NCBI GenBank assembly: GCA_050699975.1
Contig: JBOHGH010000001.1
Coordinates: 62,001-126,000, forward strand
Direction of reading: 5' to 3'
DNA length: 64,000 nt
Source: GCA-003244245 sp050699975
GTDB lineage: Bacteria; Actinomycetota; Actinomycetes; Mycobacteriales; Pseudonocardiaceae
In this document: one piece after another, positions 1 through 8,638 of the stretch
How the letters are laid out: each line of letters opens with the position of its first letter
How positions within the stretch are numbered: position 1 is the stretch's first letter
Translations under genes and position numbers: made by a program
The notes under the pieces: model-generated
Seen by the model: only the letters and a program-made list of their open reading frames with translations
What the model was told of the DNA's origin: nothing
Databases searched by the model: none

Positions 1-120
1 ATGGCTCGCTGCAACCATCCCCTGGTGGCGGCAGGCCCAAGGCGCCGATCACGATCACGTCCATCGACATCGCGGCCTAGCTGCGTCTCGCGAATCTTCA
101 GCACCAGCCGTCCTGTTCCC

Positions 121-174
121 GAACTCGACAGCAGCGCTGGCCGAGGTCGGCTTAATAGCTCCGCTGTCGAGCTC
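121..174. terminator. Imperfect hairpin downstream of rel
   Basis: Two arms of 18 bases (121-138 and 157-174) are near-complementary around an 18-base spacer. They lie just beyond the rel stop codon, which is read leftwards. No T-run is evident, as is usual for high-GC actinomycete terminators. The rest of 1-195 shows no gene I can support. Confidence 0.4.
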
Positions 175-195
175 GGGGGGCTGAGCACCCAAAGA

Positions 196-2511
196 TCAAT
201 TCGACGAGGTGACTCGGTAGACGTCGTAGACGCCCTCGATGTTGCGCACTGCACCGAGCACGTGCCCGAGGTGTTTGGGGTCACCCATCTCGAAGGAAAA
301 TCGGCTCACCGCCACCCGGTCTCGGGTGGTGGTCACGGAGGCGGACAGGATGTTCACCCGTTCGTCGGCGAGCACCTTGGTGACGTCGGACAGCAGCCGG
401 TGCCGGTCCAGCGCCTCCACCTGGATCCCGACCAGGAACATCGATGAGGATGACGGGGCCCACTCCACGTCGACCAGCCGCTCGGGCTGGGCCCGCAGCG
501 ACCCGGAATTGGTGCAGTCGGTGCGGTGCACGCTGACCCCGCCGCCGCGGGTGACGAACCCCAGGATCTCGTCACCGGGGACCGGTGTACAGCAGCGGGC
601 GAGCTTGGCGTAGACGTCCCCGGCGCCGCTCACTCGTACCCCGGAGTCGCCGGTCTCCCGGCGGCGCTGGACTGTCGAGGGGGTGGCCCGCTCGGCAAGC
701 ACCTCCTCGGCGCCCTCCTCACCGCCCAGCAACGCGACGAGGCGCTGGACCACGTGACGGGACGAGGCGTGATGCTCACCGACAGCGGCATACAGGCCGC
801 TGACGTCGGGATAGTGCAGCTCTCGGGACACCGCGACCATCGACTCGGCGGACACCAACCGCTGCACCGGTAGCCCGACCCGACGCAGTTCCTTGGCGAT
901 GGCGTCCTTGCCGGCGTCGATGGCCTCCTCGCGACGCTCCTTGGCGAACCATTGCCTGATCTTGGCCCGGGCCCGTGGCGAGGCGACGAAGGACAGCCAA
1001 TCCCGGCTGGGGCCGGCGCCCTCGGCCTTCGAGGTGAAGATCTCCACGACCTCGCCGTTTTCCAACTGCCGCTCCAGCGCGACGAGCCGGCCGTTGACCC
1101 GCGCACCGATGCAGCGGTTACCGACCTGGGTGTGCACCGCATAGGCGAAGTCGACCGGTGTGGAACCTGCGGGCAGCGTGATGACCTCCCCCTTGGGGGT
1201 GAACACGAAGATCTCTCGAGTCGCCAGGTCATAGCGCAACGATTCGAGGAACTCACCGGGGTCGGCGGCCTCGCGCTGCCAGTCCAGCAGCTGGCGCATC
1301 CAGGCCATCTCATCGACATCCACGGTCCCGTTGTGGGTACCGCGGGTCTCCTTGTACCGCCAGTGCGCGGCGATGCCGTACTCCGCGGTTCGGTGCATCT
1401 CGCGGGTGCGGATCTGCACCTCCAGCGGCTTGCCGTCCGGCCCGATCACCGTGGTGTGCAGCGACTGGTAGACCCCGAACCGGGGTTGCGCGACGTAGTC
1501 CTTGAAGCGACCGGGCATCGGCTGCCACACCGAGTGCACCACACCGACCACGGCATAGCAGTCACGCACGTCGTCAACCAGGATCCGCACCCCGACCAGG
1601 TCGTGGATGTCGTCGAAATCGCGACCGCGCACGATCATCTTCTGGTAGATCGAGTAGTAGTGCTTGGGCCTGCCCTCGACAGTGGCGGTGATCCGCGAAC
1701 CGGACAGCTGCGCGGAGACCTCGTCGATCACGGTCCGCAGGTAGGTGTCGCGTGACGGCGCCCGGTCGGCCACCAGCCGGACGATTTCGTCGTACCTCTT
1801 CGGGTGCAGGATCGCGAAGGAAAGGTCCTCCAGCTCCCACTTGATGGTGGCCATGCCCAGCCGGTGGGCCAGCGGGGCGAGTACCTCGAGGGTCTCCTTG
1901 GCCTTGCGGGCCTGCTGCTCCGGCGGCAGAAAACGCATGGTTCGCATGTTGTGCAACCGGTCCGCCAGCTTGATCACCAGCACCCGCGGGTCGCGCGCCA
2001 TCGCGATGACCATCTTGCGAATGGTCTCGGCCTCGGCAGCGGCGCCGAGCTTGACCTTGTCAAGCTTGGTGACGCCGTCGACGAGGTGCGCAACTTCGTC
2101 ACCGAAATCCTCGGTGAGATGGGACAGCGTGTAGTCGGTGTCCTCCACGGTGTCATGGAGCAGCGCAGCTACCAGCGTGGTGGTGTCCATTCCGAGCTCG
2201 GCGAGGATCGTCGAGACCGCCAACGGATGGGTGATGTACGGGTCACCGGACTTGCGCTGCTGCTGGGAGTGCTTGCTCTCGGCGACATCGTAGGCGCGTT
2301 GTAGCAGAGCAAGGTCAGCATTGGGATGCAGCTCTCGGTGCACAGCGGCGAGCGGTTCCAGCACCTGCCTGACCGGGCCGGGTCGCTGCGCGGTGATCCG
2401 GCGGGCCAACCGCGCCCGCACCCGCCGAGTCGCCGACGGCAACCGCGCAGCGACCGTGACCGGGTCCGGGCCGGCCGCCGGGGCAACGGTGCGCTGCAGG
2501 TCATGACTCAA
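196..2511 (-). CDS. rel: Bifunctional (p)ppGpp synthetase/hydrolase Rel
   Basis: Long RelA/SpoT homologue of 771 residues that makes and degrades the stringent-response alarmone (p)ppGpp in the cytosol. Visible domains in order: the hydrolase HD domain with LLHDTVED near residue 120, the synthetase domain with RFKDYVAQPRFGVYQSLH near 340 and EVQIRT near 370, a TGS domain (FVFTPKGEVITLPAGSTPVDFAYAVH, cited here only by its span near 435-465), and a C-terminal ACT domain. Both catalytic halves look intact, so it is probably bifunctional, as is the single Rel of most actinobacteria. The start appears to be TTG preceded by GGGAG. It follows apt on the same strand with a 94-base gap, the usual actinobacterial order. 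Confidence 0.96.
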   Translation of the reverse strand: MSHDLQRTVAPAAGPDPVTVAARLPSATRRVRARLARRITAQRPGPVRQVLEPLAAVHRELHPNADLALLQRAYDVAESKHSQQQRKSGDPYITHPLAVSTILAELGMDTTTLVAALLHDTVEDTDYTLSHLTEDFGDEVAHLVDGVTKLDKVKLGAAAEAETIRKMVIAMARDPRVLVIKLADRLHNMRTMRFLPPEQQARKAKETLEVLAPLAHRLGMATIKWELEDLSFAILHPKRYDEIVRLVADRAPSRDTYLRTVIDEVSAQLSGSRITATVEGRPKHYYSIYQKMIVRGRDFDDIHDLVGVRILVDDVRDCYAVVGVVHSVWQPMPGRFKDYVAQPRFGVYQSLHTTVIGPDGKPLEVQIRTREMHRTAEYGIAAHWRYKETRGTHNGTVDVDEMAWMRQLLDWQREAADPGEFLESLRYDLATREIFVFTPKGEVITLPAGSTPVDFAYAVHTQVGNRCIGARVNGRLVALERQLENGEVVEIFTSKAEGAGPSRDWLSFVASPRARAKIRQWFAKERREEAIDAGKDAIAKELRRVGLPVQRLVSAESMVAVSRELHYPDVSGLYAAVGEHHASSRHVVQRLVALLGGEEGAEEVLAERATPSTVQRRRETGDSGVRVSGAGDVYAKLARCCTPVPGDEILGFVTRGGGVSVHRTDCTNSGSLRAQPERLVDVEWAPSSSSMFLVGIQVEALDRHRLLSDVTKVLADERVNILSASVTTTRDRVAVSRFSFEMGDPKHLGHVLGAVRNIEGVYDVYRVTSSN

Positions 2512-2605
2512 GCGCGCTCTCCCGCCACGTGATAACCGATCAGGTATACAGCGTACCGCCGCCTTCCGGGCAGGATCCGCAGCACCGGGAGAATCTTGTG
2601 ACTGG

Positions 2606-3145
2606 TCAGATCGTCAACAGGGTGTGCAGCGAGCGGCCGGCGAGCCGGTCCCGACCCCGAAGCGAGCCGATTTCCAACAGCACCGCAATGCCGCTCACCG
2701 CGGCTCCGGCCCGCTCGACCAGCGCACAGGCCGCGGCTACCGTGCCCCCGGTGGCCAGCACATCGTCGATCACCAGGACCCGCTGCCCCGGTCGCAGAGT
2801 GCCGTCAGCCAGTTCCAGCGCCGCGACGCCGTACTCCAGGGCATAGGCCTCGCGGTCGGACACCACCGGTAGTTTGCCGGGCTTACGCACCCCCACCACG
2901 CCGGCCCCCAGGGCGTAGGCCGCGGAGGCACCCAACAGAAATCCGCGAGCCTCCACCCCGACCACAACGTCGACCTGCGGCGTCGGGGCGATCAGCGCGT
3001 CCACCACCGCTCGGAACGCGGTGGCGTCGGCTAGAACCGGCGCGAGATCCCGAAAGAGCACACCGGGTTCCGGGAAGTCCTGGACTTCTCGGATCAGCGG
3101 TACGAGCAGAGCCGCCAGGTCGTCCACGTTCGCCCCCGGGCGCAC
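2606..3145 (-). CDS. apt: Adenine phosphoribosyltransferase
   Basis: Purine-salvage enzyme converting adenine and PRPP to AMP. The type I phosphoribosyltransferase signature VLVIDDVLATGGT is present in the second half, and VQDFPEPGVLFRDLAP, typical of Apt, is near the N-terminus. A GTG start at 3145 gives 180 residues, the usual family length. It is preceded by AAGGT and lies 13 bases after the stop of the upstream kinase gene; longer readings would run into that gene. The position between the kinase gene and rel suggests co-transcription. Confidence 0.93.
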   Translation of the reverse strand: MRPGANVDDLAALLVPLIREVQDFPEPGVLFRDLAPVLADATAFRAVVDALIAPTPQVDVVVGVEARGFLLGASAAYALGAGVVGVRKPGKLPVVSDREAYALEYGVAALELADGTLRPGQRVLVIDDVLATGGTVAAACALVERAGAAVSGIAVLLEIGSLRGRDRLAGRSLHTLLTI

Positions 3146-3158
3146 ACCGCGGACCTTA

Positions 3159-4913
3159 CTAGTTGCGCTCGCCCCCCGTCTTGTGCTCGCCCCCCGTCCG
3201 CTGCTCACCATGAGAGTCATCCGCCCGCTCTGTGTGCTGACGGCCCTGCGGGTATGTCTGAGTTCGGCTGTTGGCATCCCTCTTGGTGTAGGTGTCCTTC
3301 TTGGTGTAGCTATCCTTCTTGGTGTAGATGTCCTTCTTGATGCCGGTGCTGTCCTGGGTGCGGGCGTCCTTCAGGGTACGGATGTCCTTGTGAGGCTGAG
3401 CCCTTTCGTGGACCGGCGGCGGCACTTGGATCGGCACCGGCAGCTCAACCGGCACCGGCAGCTCAACCGGCACTGGCAGCTCAACCGGCACCGGCAGCTC
3501 AACCGGCACTGGCAGCTCAACCGGCACTGGCAGCTCAACCGGCACTGGCAGCTCGATCGACGCGGGTACCTGGGCCGGCGGCGTTCCCGCTGCCGTCCCG
3601 GACGCGGACCAGTGCCTTACACCCTCATTTCGGTGGACGGAGCCCGCCGGGTGTCCTTCGTGCGTGGGGTGCTCATCTCGCGCAATTCGAGGGTTCGCCA
3701 TGGGCACCGACGGTGCTGGCGAGAGCTCCTTGTGCGGCTGTGCCCCGGCGACGAGAGGCCGTACGGCCGGATTGGCCTTCGCAGCGGGCGCGGCCTGCGG
3801 GGCGCGATCCGCCAGCAGGCCGTTGGTCGCAGCACGCACCGGGGAAGCACCATGAGCGGGCTCGGGGAATGCCAGCACCGGCGACGACCTCGCGTCCGAC
3901 GAGCCGAAGATGCTGCCCCCCGGCAGGATGACCGCCAACGGCGGGCTGGCCAAGCCCGCGGCCAATACCAGCGCGCCACCCACGACACCAGCCAGCCGGA
4001 CCGGCTGCCGGTGCTCCCAGCCAACGCTTCCTCTCCGGCGAGCCAGGGTGGCCACGTCAGGCAGAGCCGAGCGGCTGTTCAGCAGCCTGGCCAGCTCGTG
4101 TCGACCGCGCAGTTCCCAGCCGGTGCCCACAGCGTGGGAAGCCACCTCATCGACGTGAGCGAGGAGGCTCCGCGCTTCGGGCCGGTTGTGCGGGTCCTTG
4201 GCGATGCCTCGCAGCACAAGCTCGCGAGCCGGTGGGGGAAGCACGCCGATCGGGGGGGTGCCCTTTTCGTGCTTGGCCGAGAGTTCGGCCAGGTCGTCGG
4301 CGTAGAAAGGAGGTGCGCCGGCCAGGCACTCGAAGAACGTGACCGTGGCGGCGTACACGTCCGCTGCGGGGGTAGAAGGACGACCGCTCCACTGTTCGGG
4401 AGCCAGGTAGAAAGGTGTCGACCGGGCGAGCAGCCGCCGGCCGCGGGCGGTGGACAGCCCGAAGTCGACAAGGCGGACACAACCGGCACGCGTAAGGATC
4501 ACGCCCTCCGGCTTGATGTCGCCGTGCGCCACGCCTGCGGCGTGACAAGCGGCTAGGCCACGCAGTGAATCCTTGAGCACCACCAGCGCGGCCTCGGTAC
4601 CGACGGCGCCATGCGCAAGAAGCAGAGCACGCAGCGAAGTCCCGCTGACATGATCGGCAATGACGGCAGCGCCATGGGGACCCTCAACGTAGCGGTGGAC
4701 ACGCGCCACTCGGGCATCCCGGACTCGCGTCAGCCGCCCGAACTCGCGTGCGAATCGGGCGCGGAACTCGGTGTCGGTGAGCAGTTCGTCGGACAGGTAG
4801 GTCACTGCCAGCGACCTGCGGGTGACGCGGTGACGGGCCACTACTCGCCGGCCCGCCGGGTCCTCGCGCATCTCCCGGAGATGCACCACACCCGGAACGG
4901 ACCACCCCGCCAT
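3159..4913 (-). CDS. Membrane-anchored Ser/Thr kinase-like protein, probable pseudokinase
   Basis: A 584-residue protein. The N-terminal about 265 residues have a PknB-type fold: HGDIKPEG at the catalytic loop, VDFGLS at the Mg loop and LAPEQWSG at the activation segment. The usual catalytic lysine motif (VAVK) reads LAVT, no glycine-rich loop is seen, and the metal-binding Asn of KPEN is Gly. ATP transfer is therefore doubtful and a scaffold or pseudokinase role is plausible. A membrane segment follows near residues 310-335. The C-terminal tail is low-complexity: seven ELPVPV repeats and then TKKD-type repeats. The ATG at 4913 has a good GGGAGG site; a longer reading to 4976 lacks one. apt follows within 13 bases. 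Confidence 0.8.
   Translation of the reverse strand: MAGWSVPGVVHLREMREDPAGRRVVARHRVTRRSLAVTYLSDELLTDTEFRARFAREFGRLTRVRDARVARVHRYVEGPHGAAVIADHVSGTSLRALLLAHGAVGTEAALVVLKDSLRGLAACHAAGVAHGDIKPEGVILTRAGCVRLVDFGLSTARGRRLLARSTPFYLAPEQWSGRPSTPAADVYAATVTFFECLAGAPPFYADDLAELSAKHEKGTPPIGVLPPPARELVLRGIAKDPHNRPEARSLLAHVDEVASHAVGTGWELRGRHELARLLNSRSALPDVATLARRRGSVGWEHRQPVRLAGVVGGALVLAAGLASPPLAVILPGGSIFGSSDARSSPVLAFPEPAHGASPVRAATNGLLADRAPQAAPAAKANPAVRPLVAGAQPHKELSPAPSVPMANPRIARDEHPTHEGHPAGSVHRNEGVRHWSASGTAAGTPPAQVPASIELPVPVELPVPVELPVPVELPVPVELPVPVELPVPVELPVPIQVPPPVHERAQPHKDIRTLKDARTQDSTGIKKDIYTKKDSYTKKDTYTKRDANSRTQTYPQGRQHTERADDSHGEQRTGGEHKTGGERN
3283..3337. repeat. 18-bp tandem repeat encoding YTKKD units
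   Basis: Three to four copies of an 18-base unit (TTGGTGTAGNTRTCCTTC on the plus strand) lie in the tail of the kinase-like gene. On the coding strand they give TKKD-type hexapeptides, so repeat number can change without shifting the frame. Confidence 0.75.
3431..3553. repeat. 18-bp tandem repeat encoding ELPVPV units
   Basis: About seven copies of an 18-base unit (CTCAACCGGCACYGGCAG on the plus strand) differ mainly at one C/T position. The coding strand reads seven ELPVPV hexapeptides. The near-identity of the copies suggests recent expansion or slippage. The product would be an extended proline-rich extracytoplasmic stalk. Confidence 0.85.
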
Positions 4914-5092
4914 CCCCGATCCTCCCTGGTCGGTCCTCACAATCCCCCCCGCGCCCTTCACTCCCCGGAGCGTCATTCGGCGACTGACTACTGAGCGTTC
5001 CCCTAAATCGAGACATAGGCAAGTGCCCAGAGCGATACCTCACCAAATGAGCGGTTAAGAGTGAGGAAAAGGTGACTGCACGTCACCGGAGC

Positions 5093-5126
5093 GCTACGCT
5101 GTGCAATCAGATGAGCTCAGCGTAGC
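5093..5126. terminator. Hairpin between secF and the kinase-like gene
   Basis: A perfect 9-base inverted repeat (GCTACGCTG at 5093-5101 and CAGCGTAGC at 5118-5126) lies just downstream of the secF stop as read leftwards. A second small palindrome, GGTGAC/GTCACC, lies at 5071-5087. The hairpin probably ends secDF transcription. The rest of 4914-5177 would hold the promoter of the kinase-apt-rel genes. Confidence 0.4.
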
Positions 5127-5177
5127 TGGTCGACCCAGGTCGGCGAGCGACCAGAACCGATGCATGACCAGAATCGG

Positions 5178-6377
5178 TCAGGGTCTCGAGGACCTGCCGC
5201 CTTTGCCGGACGGTCTGCCACTCTTGCCGGTAGGTTGCCCGCGCCGCCCTCCGGCCGGTGCGGTCTTGCCGACCCGGGCAGGCACGCCGGCCATCCCCTC
5301 CGCTGCACTGGTTCGTGGGCCCGTCGTCGAAGGGGCCTCGTCCTCGAGCTCGGAGTTCGCGATGGTCTTGCGGGCCAGCTTCTCCCGGCGCTGGGCGACT
5401 CGCTCGGCTTGCTGGCGGTAGGCCGGCCTGCGCATGGTGAGGTCGACCGCCAACGGCGTCGCCAGGAAGATCGAAGATATCGCCCCGGCCGCGATGCCAA
5501 CCAGCTGCACCAGGGCGAGGTCCTTGAGCGTCCCGACACCCAGCAGACCGACGCCGATCACCAGCAGGCCGAGCACGGGGAGCACCGCGATCAAGGAGGT
5601 GTTGATCGAACGCATCAGAGTCTGGTTGACCGCGAGGTTGGCGGCCTCGCCATAGGTTCGCCGGGTCAGCCCGAGCAGCCCACGGGTGTTCTCCTGAACC
5701 TTGTCGAACACGACCACGGTGTCATACAGCGAGAACCCGAGGATGGTGAGCAGGCCGATGACCGACGCCGGTGACACCTCGAAGCCGACCAGCGAGTAGA
5801 TCCCCGCGGTCACCACCACGTCATGCACCAGCGCCACCAGCGCGGCCAGCGCCATCCGAGGCTCGAAGTACACCGCGAGAAACACGGTCACCAGGCCCAG
5901 GAACACCAGCAACGCGATCAGCGCCTGCTGGCTGATCTCACCGCCCCAGGTTGCACTCACCGCGCTGTCGCTGATCGCTTGTTCGCTGGGCCGCCCGTCG
6001 CTGCCGAGCGGGCGTAGCTGGTCGAACAGCGCCCTTTTGAGGACGAAGGATTGCCGGGTGTCCAGGGTCTCGGTGCGGATCAGGATGCTCGCCGCGGAGC
6101 CGGTACCGACGATTTGCACCGACCCTGGAGGTTGGCCCACCGTGCCGGTGAAGACTTGCTCCACCTGCTCAGTGGTGATCGGGCCGCCGGCCCCCTGCGC
6201 CGGGAGCTGTACCCGGGTGCCGCCCTCGAAGTCGATGCCGAGGTTGAACCCGCGCAGCAAGATGGAGGCGAGGCAGACTGCGACGAGAATGCCTGACATC
6301 GCATACCAGATCCGCCGGCGCCCGACGATGTCGAACGCACCGGTCCCGCTGTAGAGGCTCCGCAGCGTGCCTGCCAC
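5178..6377 (-). CDS. secF: Protein translocase subunit SecF
   Basis: Inner-membrane partner of SecD that uses the proton gradient to pull exported proteins through SecYEG. The sequence shows the first transmembrane segment (IWYAMSGILVAVCLASILLRG), the family motif NLGIDFEGGTRVQ right after it, and five further membrane segments in the C-terminal half with YDTVVVFDKVQENTR. A basic cytoplasmic tail ends the protein. The GTG at 6377 is chosen because the secD stop lies one base upstream (TGAGGTG) with an AAGGGG site. The product is 399 residues, normal for actinobacteria. Confidence 0.95.
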   Translation of the reverse strand: MAGTLRSLYSGTGAFDIVGRRRIWYAMSGILVAVCLASILLRGFNLGIDFEGGTRVQLPAQGAGGPITTEQVEQVFTGTVGQPPGSVQIVGTGSAASILIRTETLDTRQSFVLKRALFDQLRPLGSDGRPSEQAISDSAVSATWGGEISQQALIALLVFLGLVTVFLAVYFEPRMALAALVALVHDVVVTAGIYSLVGFEVSPASVIGLLTILGFSLYDTVVVFDKVQENTRGLLGLTRRTYGEAANLAVNQTLMRSINTSLIAVLPVLGLLVIGVGLLGVGTLKDLALVQLVGIAAGAISSIFLATPLAVDLTMRRPAYRQQAERVAQRREKLARKTIANSELEDEAPSTTGPRTSAAEGMAGVPARVGKTAPAGGRRGQPTGKSGRPSGKGGRSSRP

Positions 6378-6378
6378 C

Positions 6379-8115
6379 TCAGGACCCCTTCCCCGCGGTC
6401 GCCAGTTCCGACCGGTTTTCGACGCCGGCCCGCTGCGCTGCCCCAAGCCCGGACAGTCCGGGTTGAGACAGCAGCCGGGACTTCGCCGCCATCGCCACCA
6501 GCGGGTGCGTGACCAGGAAGACCACCACCAGGTCCAGCACGGTCGACATGCCGAGGGTGAAGGCGAAGCCCTTCACCTGCCCAACCGCGAGAACGTAGAG
6601 CACCGCGGCGGCCAGGAAGCTCACCGCATCAGCCGACAGGATGGTGCGGCGGGCTCGCACCCAGGCCCGGGGTACCGCGGACCGGAAGCTCCGGCCGTCC
6701 CGGACCTCGTCCTTGAGGCGCTCGAAGAAGATCACAAAGGAGTCCGCGGTGATGCCGATGGCGACGATGAAGCCGGCGACACCGGCCAGGTCCAGGGTGA
6801 AGCCGATCCATCGCCCTAGCAGCACCAGGACCGCGTAGACGATCAGCCCGGACAGCGCCAGAGACAAGATCGTCAGCACCCCGAGCGCCCGGTAGTAGAA
6901 CAGGCAGTAGACGAACACCACGGCCAGCCCGATCGCCCCAGCGAGCAGTCCCGCGCGCAGCGACGCCAGGCCCAGGGTTGCCGAAACGGTCTCGGACTCC
7001 GAGGACTGGAACGACAGCGGCAGCGAACCGTACTTGAGCACATTGGCCAGGTTCTGCGCCTCGGCCTGGGTGAACCTGCCGGTGATGCTGGTCTGGCTGC
7101 CGGGTGGGATCGCGCCCTCGATCACCGGAGCCGACACCACCTCGCCGTCCAGGACGAAAGCGGCTTGCTTGCCGACATTGTTCGCGGTGTGTTGCGCCCA
7201 GATGTCCTCGCCCTGAGTGGTGAAGTTCAGCCGTACTTCGTACCCCGTGCCGCCGGAGTTCAACCCCGACGACGCGTTGGCAATCTGCTCGCCGGACATG
7301 AACGCACGCCCCAGCAGGTACTTGGCAACGCCGTCCTGGTCACAGGTGACCAGCGGCAGGTTCGGGTCGTCGTTGCCGCGCAGGGGGTTGGCAGCGGCGC
7401 AGTTCAGTGCGGCCAGCGCTTGCTGCTGCACCGCCGGGTCCTGGCTCTGCAGCCGCTCTCGGGCCTGCCGGATCTGCTCGGCGATCTGGGGGTCGGCCGA
7501 ATCCGCCGGGGCTTGGCCGACCGGGGGCGGCGGGCTGGTCGACGGTGCGGCGGGCGCCGGCGTTACCGGAGGTGCAGTCGGCTCGTCAGTCGGCTCGTCC
7601 GGCGGCGGCTGTAGCTGCTGCGGCTGGACCGGCGCCGGTGCACCATCAGTGGCCGGTGGTTGGTTGGAGTCTCCGGGTGCGACCGGCCCGCTCTCCCCAG
7701 GAGCCTGGCCTGCCGGGGCCGGCGCGGGCAGCCCGGCCGGCACCTCGGCGATCACCGGCCGGAAATACAGCTTGGCGGTCTGCCCGAGGGTACGGGCCTG
7801 GTCGCCGTTCTCGCCCGGCACCGTGATGATCAGATTGTTCCCGTCGAGGATGACCTCTGCCCCACTCACCCCGATGCCGTTCACCCGTTGCTCGATGATC
7901 TGCCGAGCTTGATCCAGGGACTCCTGCGACGGCGGCCCGCCGTCGACGGTGCGGGCGGTGAGCGTCACCCTGGTGCCGCCTTGCAGGTCAATGCCCAGTT
8001 TGGGGGTCGGATCCCCGCCCCCGGTGAAGAAGACCAGCGAATAAAGGACAGCGACGACCCCAGCAAAGATCGCCAGGTTTCGCCAAGGGCGGAGGTGCCC
8101 GGCCGGTGGTGCCAC
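6379..8115 (-). CDS. secD: Protein translocase subunit SecD
   Basis: Large SecD subunit of the SecDF export motor. An N-terminal membrane segment is followed by GIDLQGGTRVTLTA, the periplasmic P1 region, and a C-terminal six-helix bundle with GITADSFVIFFERLKDE. The P1 region carries a long Pro/Ala/Gln-rich stretch (roughly residues 150-210), common in actinomycete SecD but variable. I chose the GTG at 8115, which follows GAGGAG and begins the APPAGHLRPW segment common in relatives. An upstream GTG/ATG pair near 8160 has only a weak site. secF follows with a one-base gap. Confidence 0.95.
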   Translation of the reverse strand: MAPPAGHLRPWRNLAIFAGVVAVLYSLVFFTGGGDPTPKLGIDLQGGTRVTLTARTVDGGPPSQESLDQARQIIEQRVNGIGVSGAEVILDGNNLIITVPGENGDQARTLGQTAKLYFRPVIAEVPAGLPAPAPAGQAPGESGPVAPGDSNQPPATDGAPAPVQPQQLQPPPDEPTDEPTAPPVTPAPAAPSTSPPPPVGQAPADSADPQIAEQIRQARERLQSQDPAVQQQALAALNCAAANPLRGNDDPNLPLVTCDQDGVAKYLLGRAFMSGEQIANASSGLNSGGTGYEVRLNFTTQGEDIWAQHTANNVGKQAAFVLDGEVVSAPVIEGAIPPGSQTSITGRFTQAEAQNLANVLKYGSLPLSFQSSESETVSATLGLASLRAGLLAGAIGLAVVFVYCLFYYRALGVLTILSLALSGLIVYAVLVLLGRWIGFTLDLAGVAGFIVAIGITADSFVIFFERLKDEVRDGRSFRSAVPRAWVRARRTILSADAVSFLAAAVLYVLAVGQVKGFAFTLGMSTVLDLVVVFLVTHPLVAMAAKSRLLSQPGLSGLGAAQRAGVENRSELATAGKGS

Positions 8116-8256
8116 AGTGGGTGGTTCTCCTCGTTCACAGCTGACTGCGCCGGGCGCCATCACCGGCGACCTGCCGCGGCGTCCACTGTGCCAGCGCCGT
8201 CATCGGCGCGTGCGGTGGGGGCCGGATGCGGAGGGTACTCCCCGCACCAGACCAGG

Positions 8257-8592
8257 TCAGGGCTTGTCGGTGCGAGCGCTGTCGTCGACGGGGGCGGCCA
8301 GTGGCGCACTGGCGGCCGCGGGCTCGTCCTCCTCGGTGATCTTTTCCCGGATCGCGGCGCGCAGCCAGGTGGTGCGCACTCCTGGGGCGATCTCCAGGTC
8401 GATCGTGGTCTCGTCGGCGCTACCCACAACGGTGCCCTGCAGACCGGAGGTGGTCATCACCCGGTCACCGTTGGTCAGCGAGTTCTGCAGGCGCTGCGCC
8501 TCGGCCATCGCCCGCTTCTGCCGGCGGGAACCAAGGATCAGGGGCAGCGCGAGCACGGCGATGAACAGCAGGGGCAGGAGCAGGGGGTCCAT
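8257..8592 (-). CDS. yajC: Preprotein translocase auxiliary subunit YajC
   Basis: Small membrane protein of about 111 residues associated with SecDF. It has an N-terminal hydrophobic helix (PLLLPLLFIAVLALPLIL), the basic SRRQKRAMAE segment and NGDRVMTTSGLQGTVVG, all hallmarks of YajC. An acidic, variable tail follows. The ATG at 8592 is preceded by GGAG; an upstream in-frame ATG at 8622 lacks a site. It sits between ruvB and secD in the conserved order. Confidence 0.93.
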   Translation of the reverse strand: MDPLLLPLLFIAVLALPLILGSRRQKRAMAEAQRLQNSLTNGDRVMTTSGLQGTVVGSADETTIDLEIAPGVRTTWLRAAIREKITEEDEPAAASAPLAAPVDDSARTDKP

Positions 8593-8638
8593 GGTTCTCC
8601 GATCACCGTCAGCGTGTCTCATTCGAGTGTGCCAGCAA

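Noticed and set aside
1..447. 148-residue rightward frame at the left edge
   Set aside because: It runs antisense into the end of rel, has no ribosome-binding site and a composition typical of GC-rich shadow frames.
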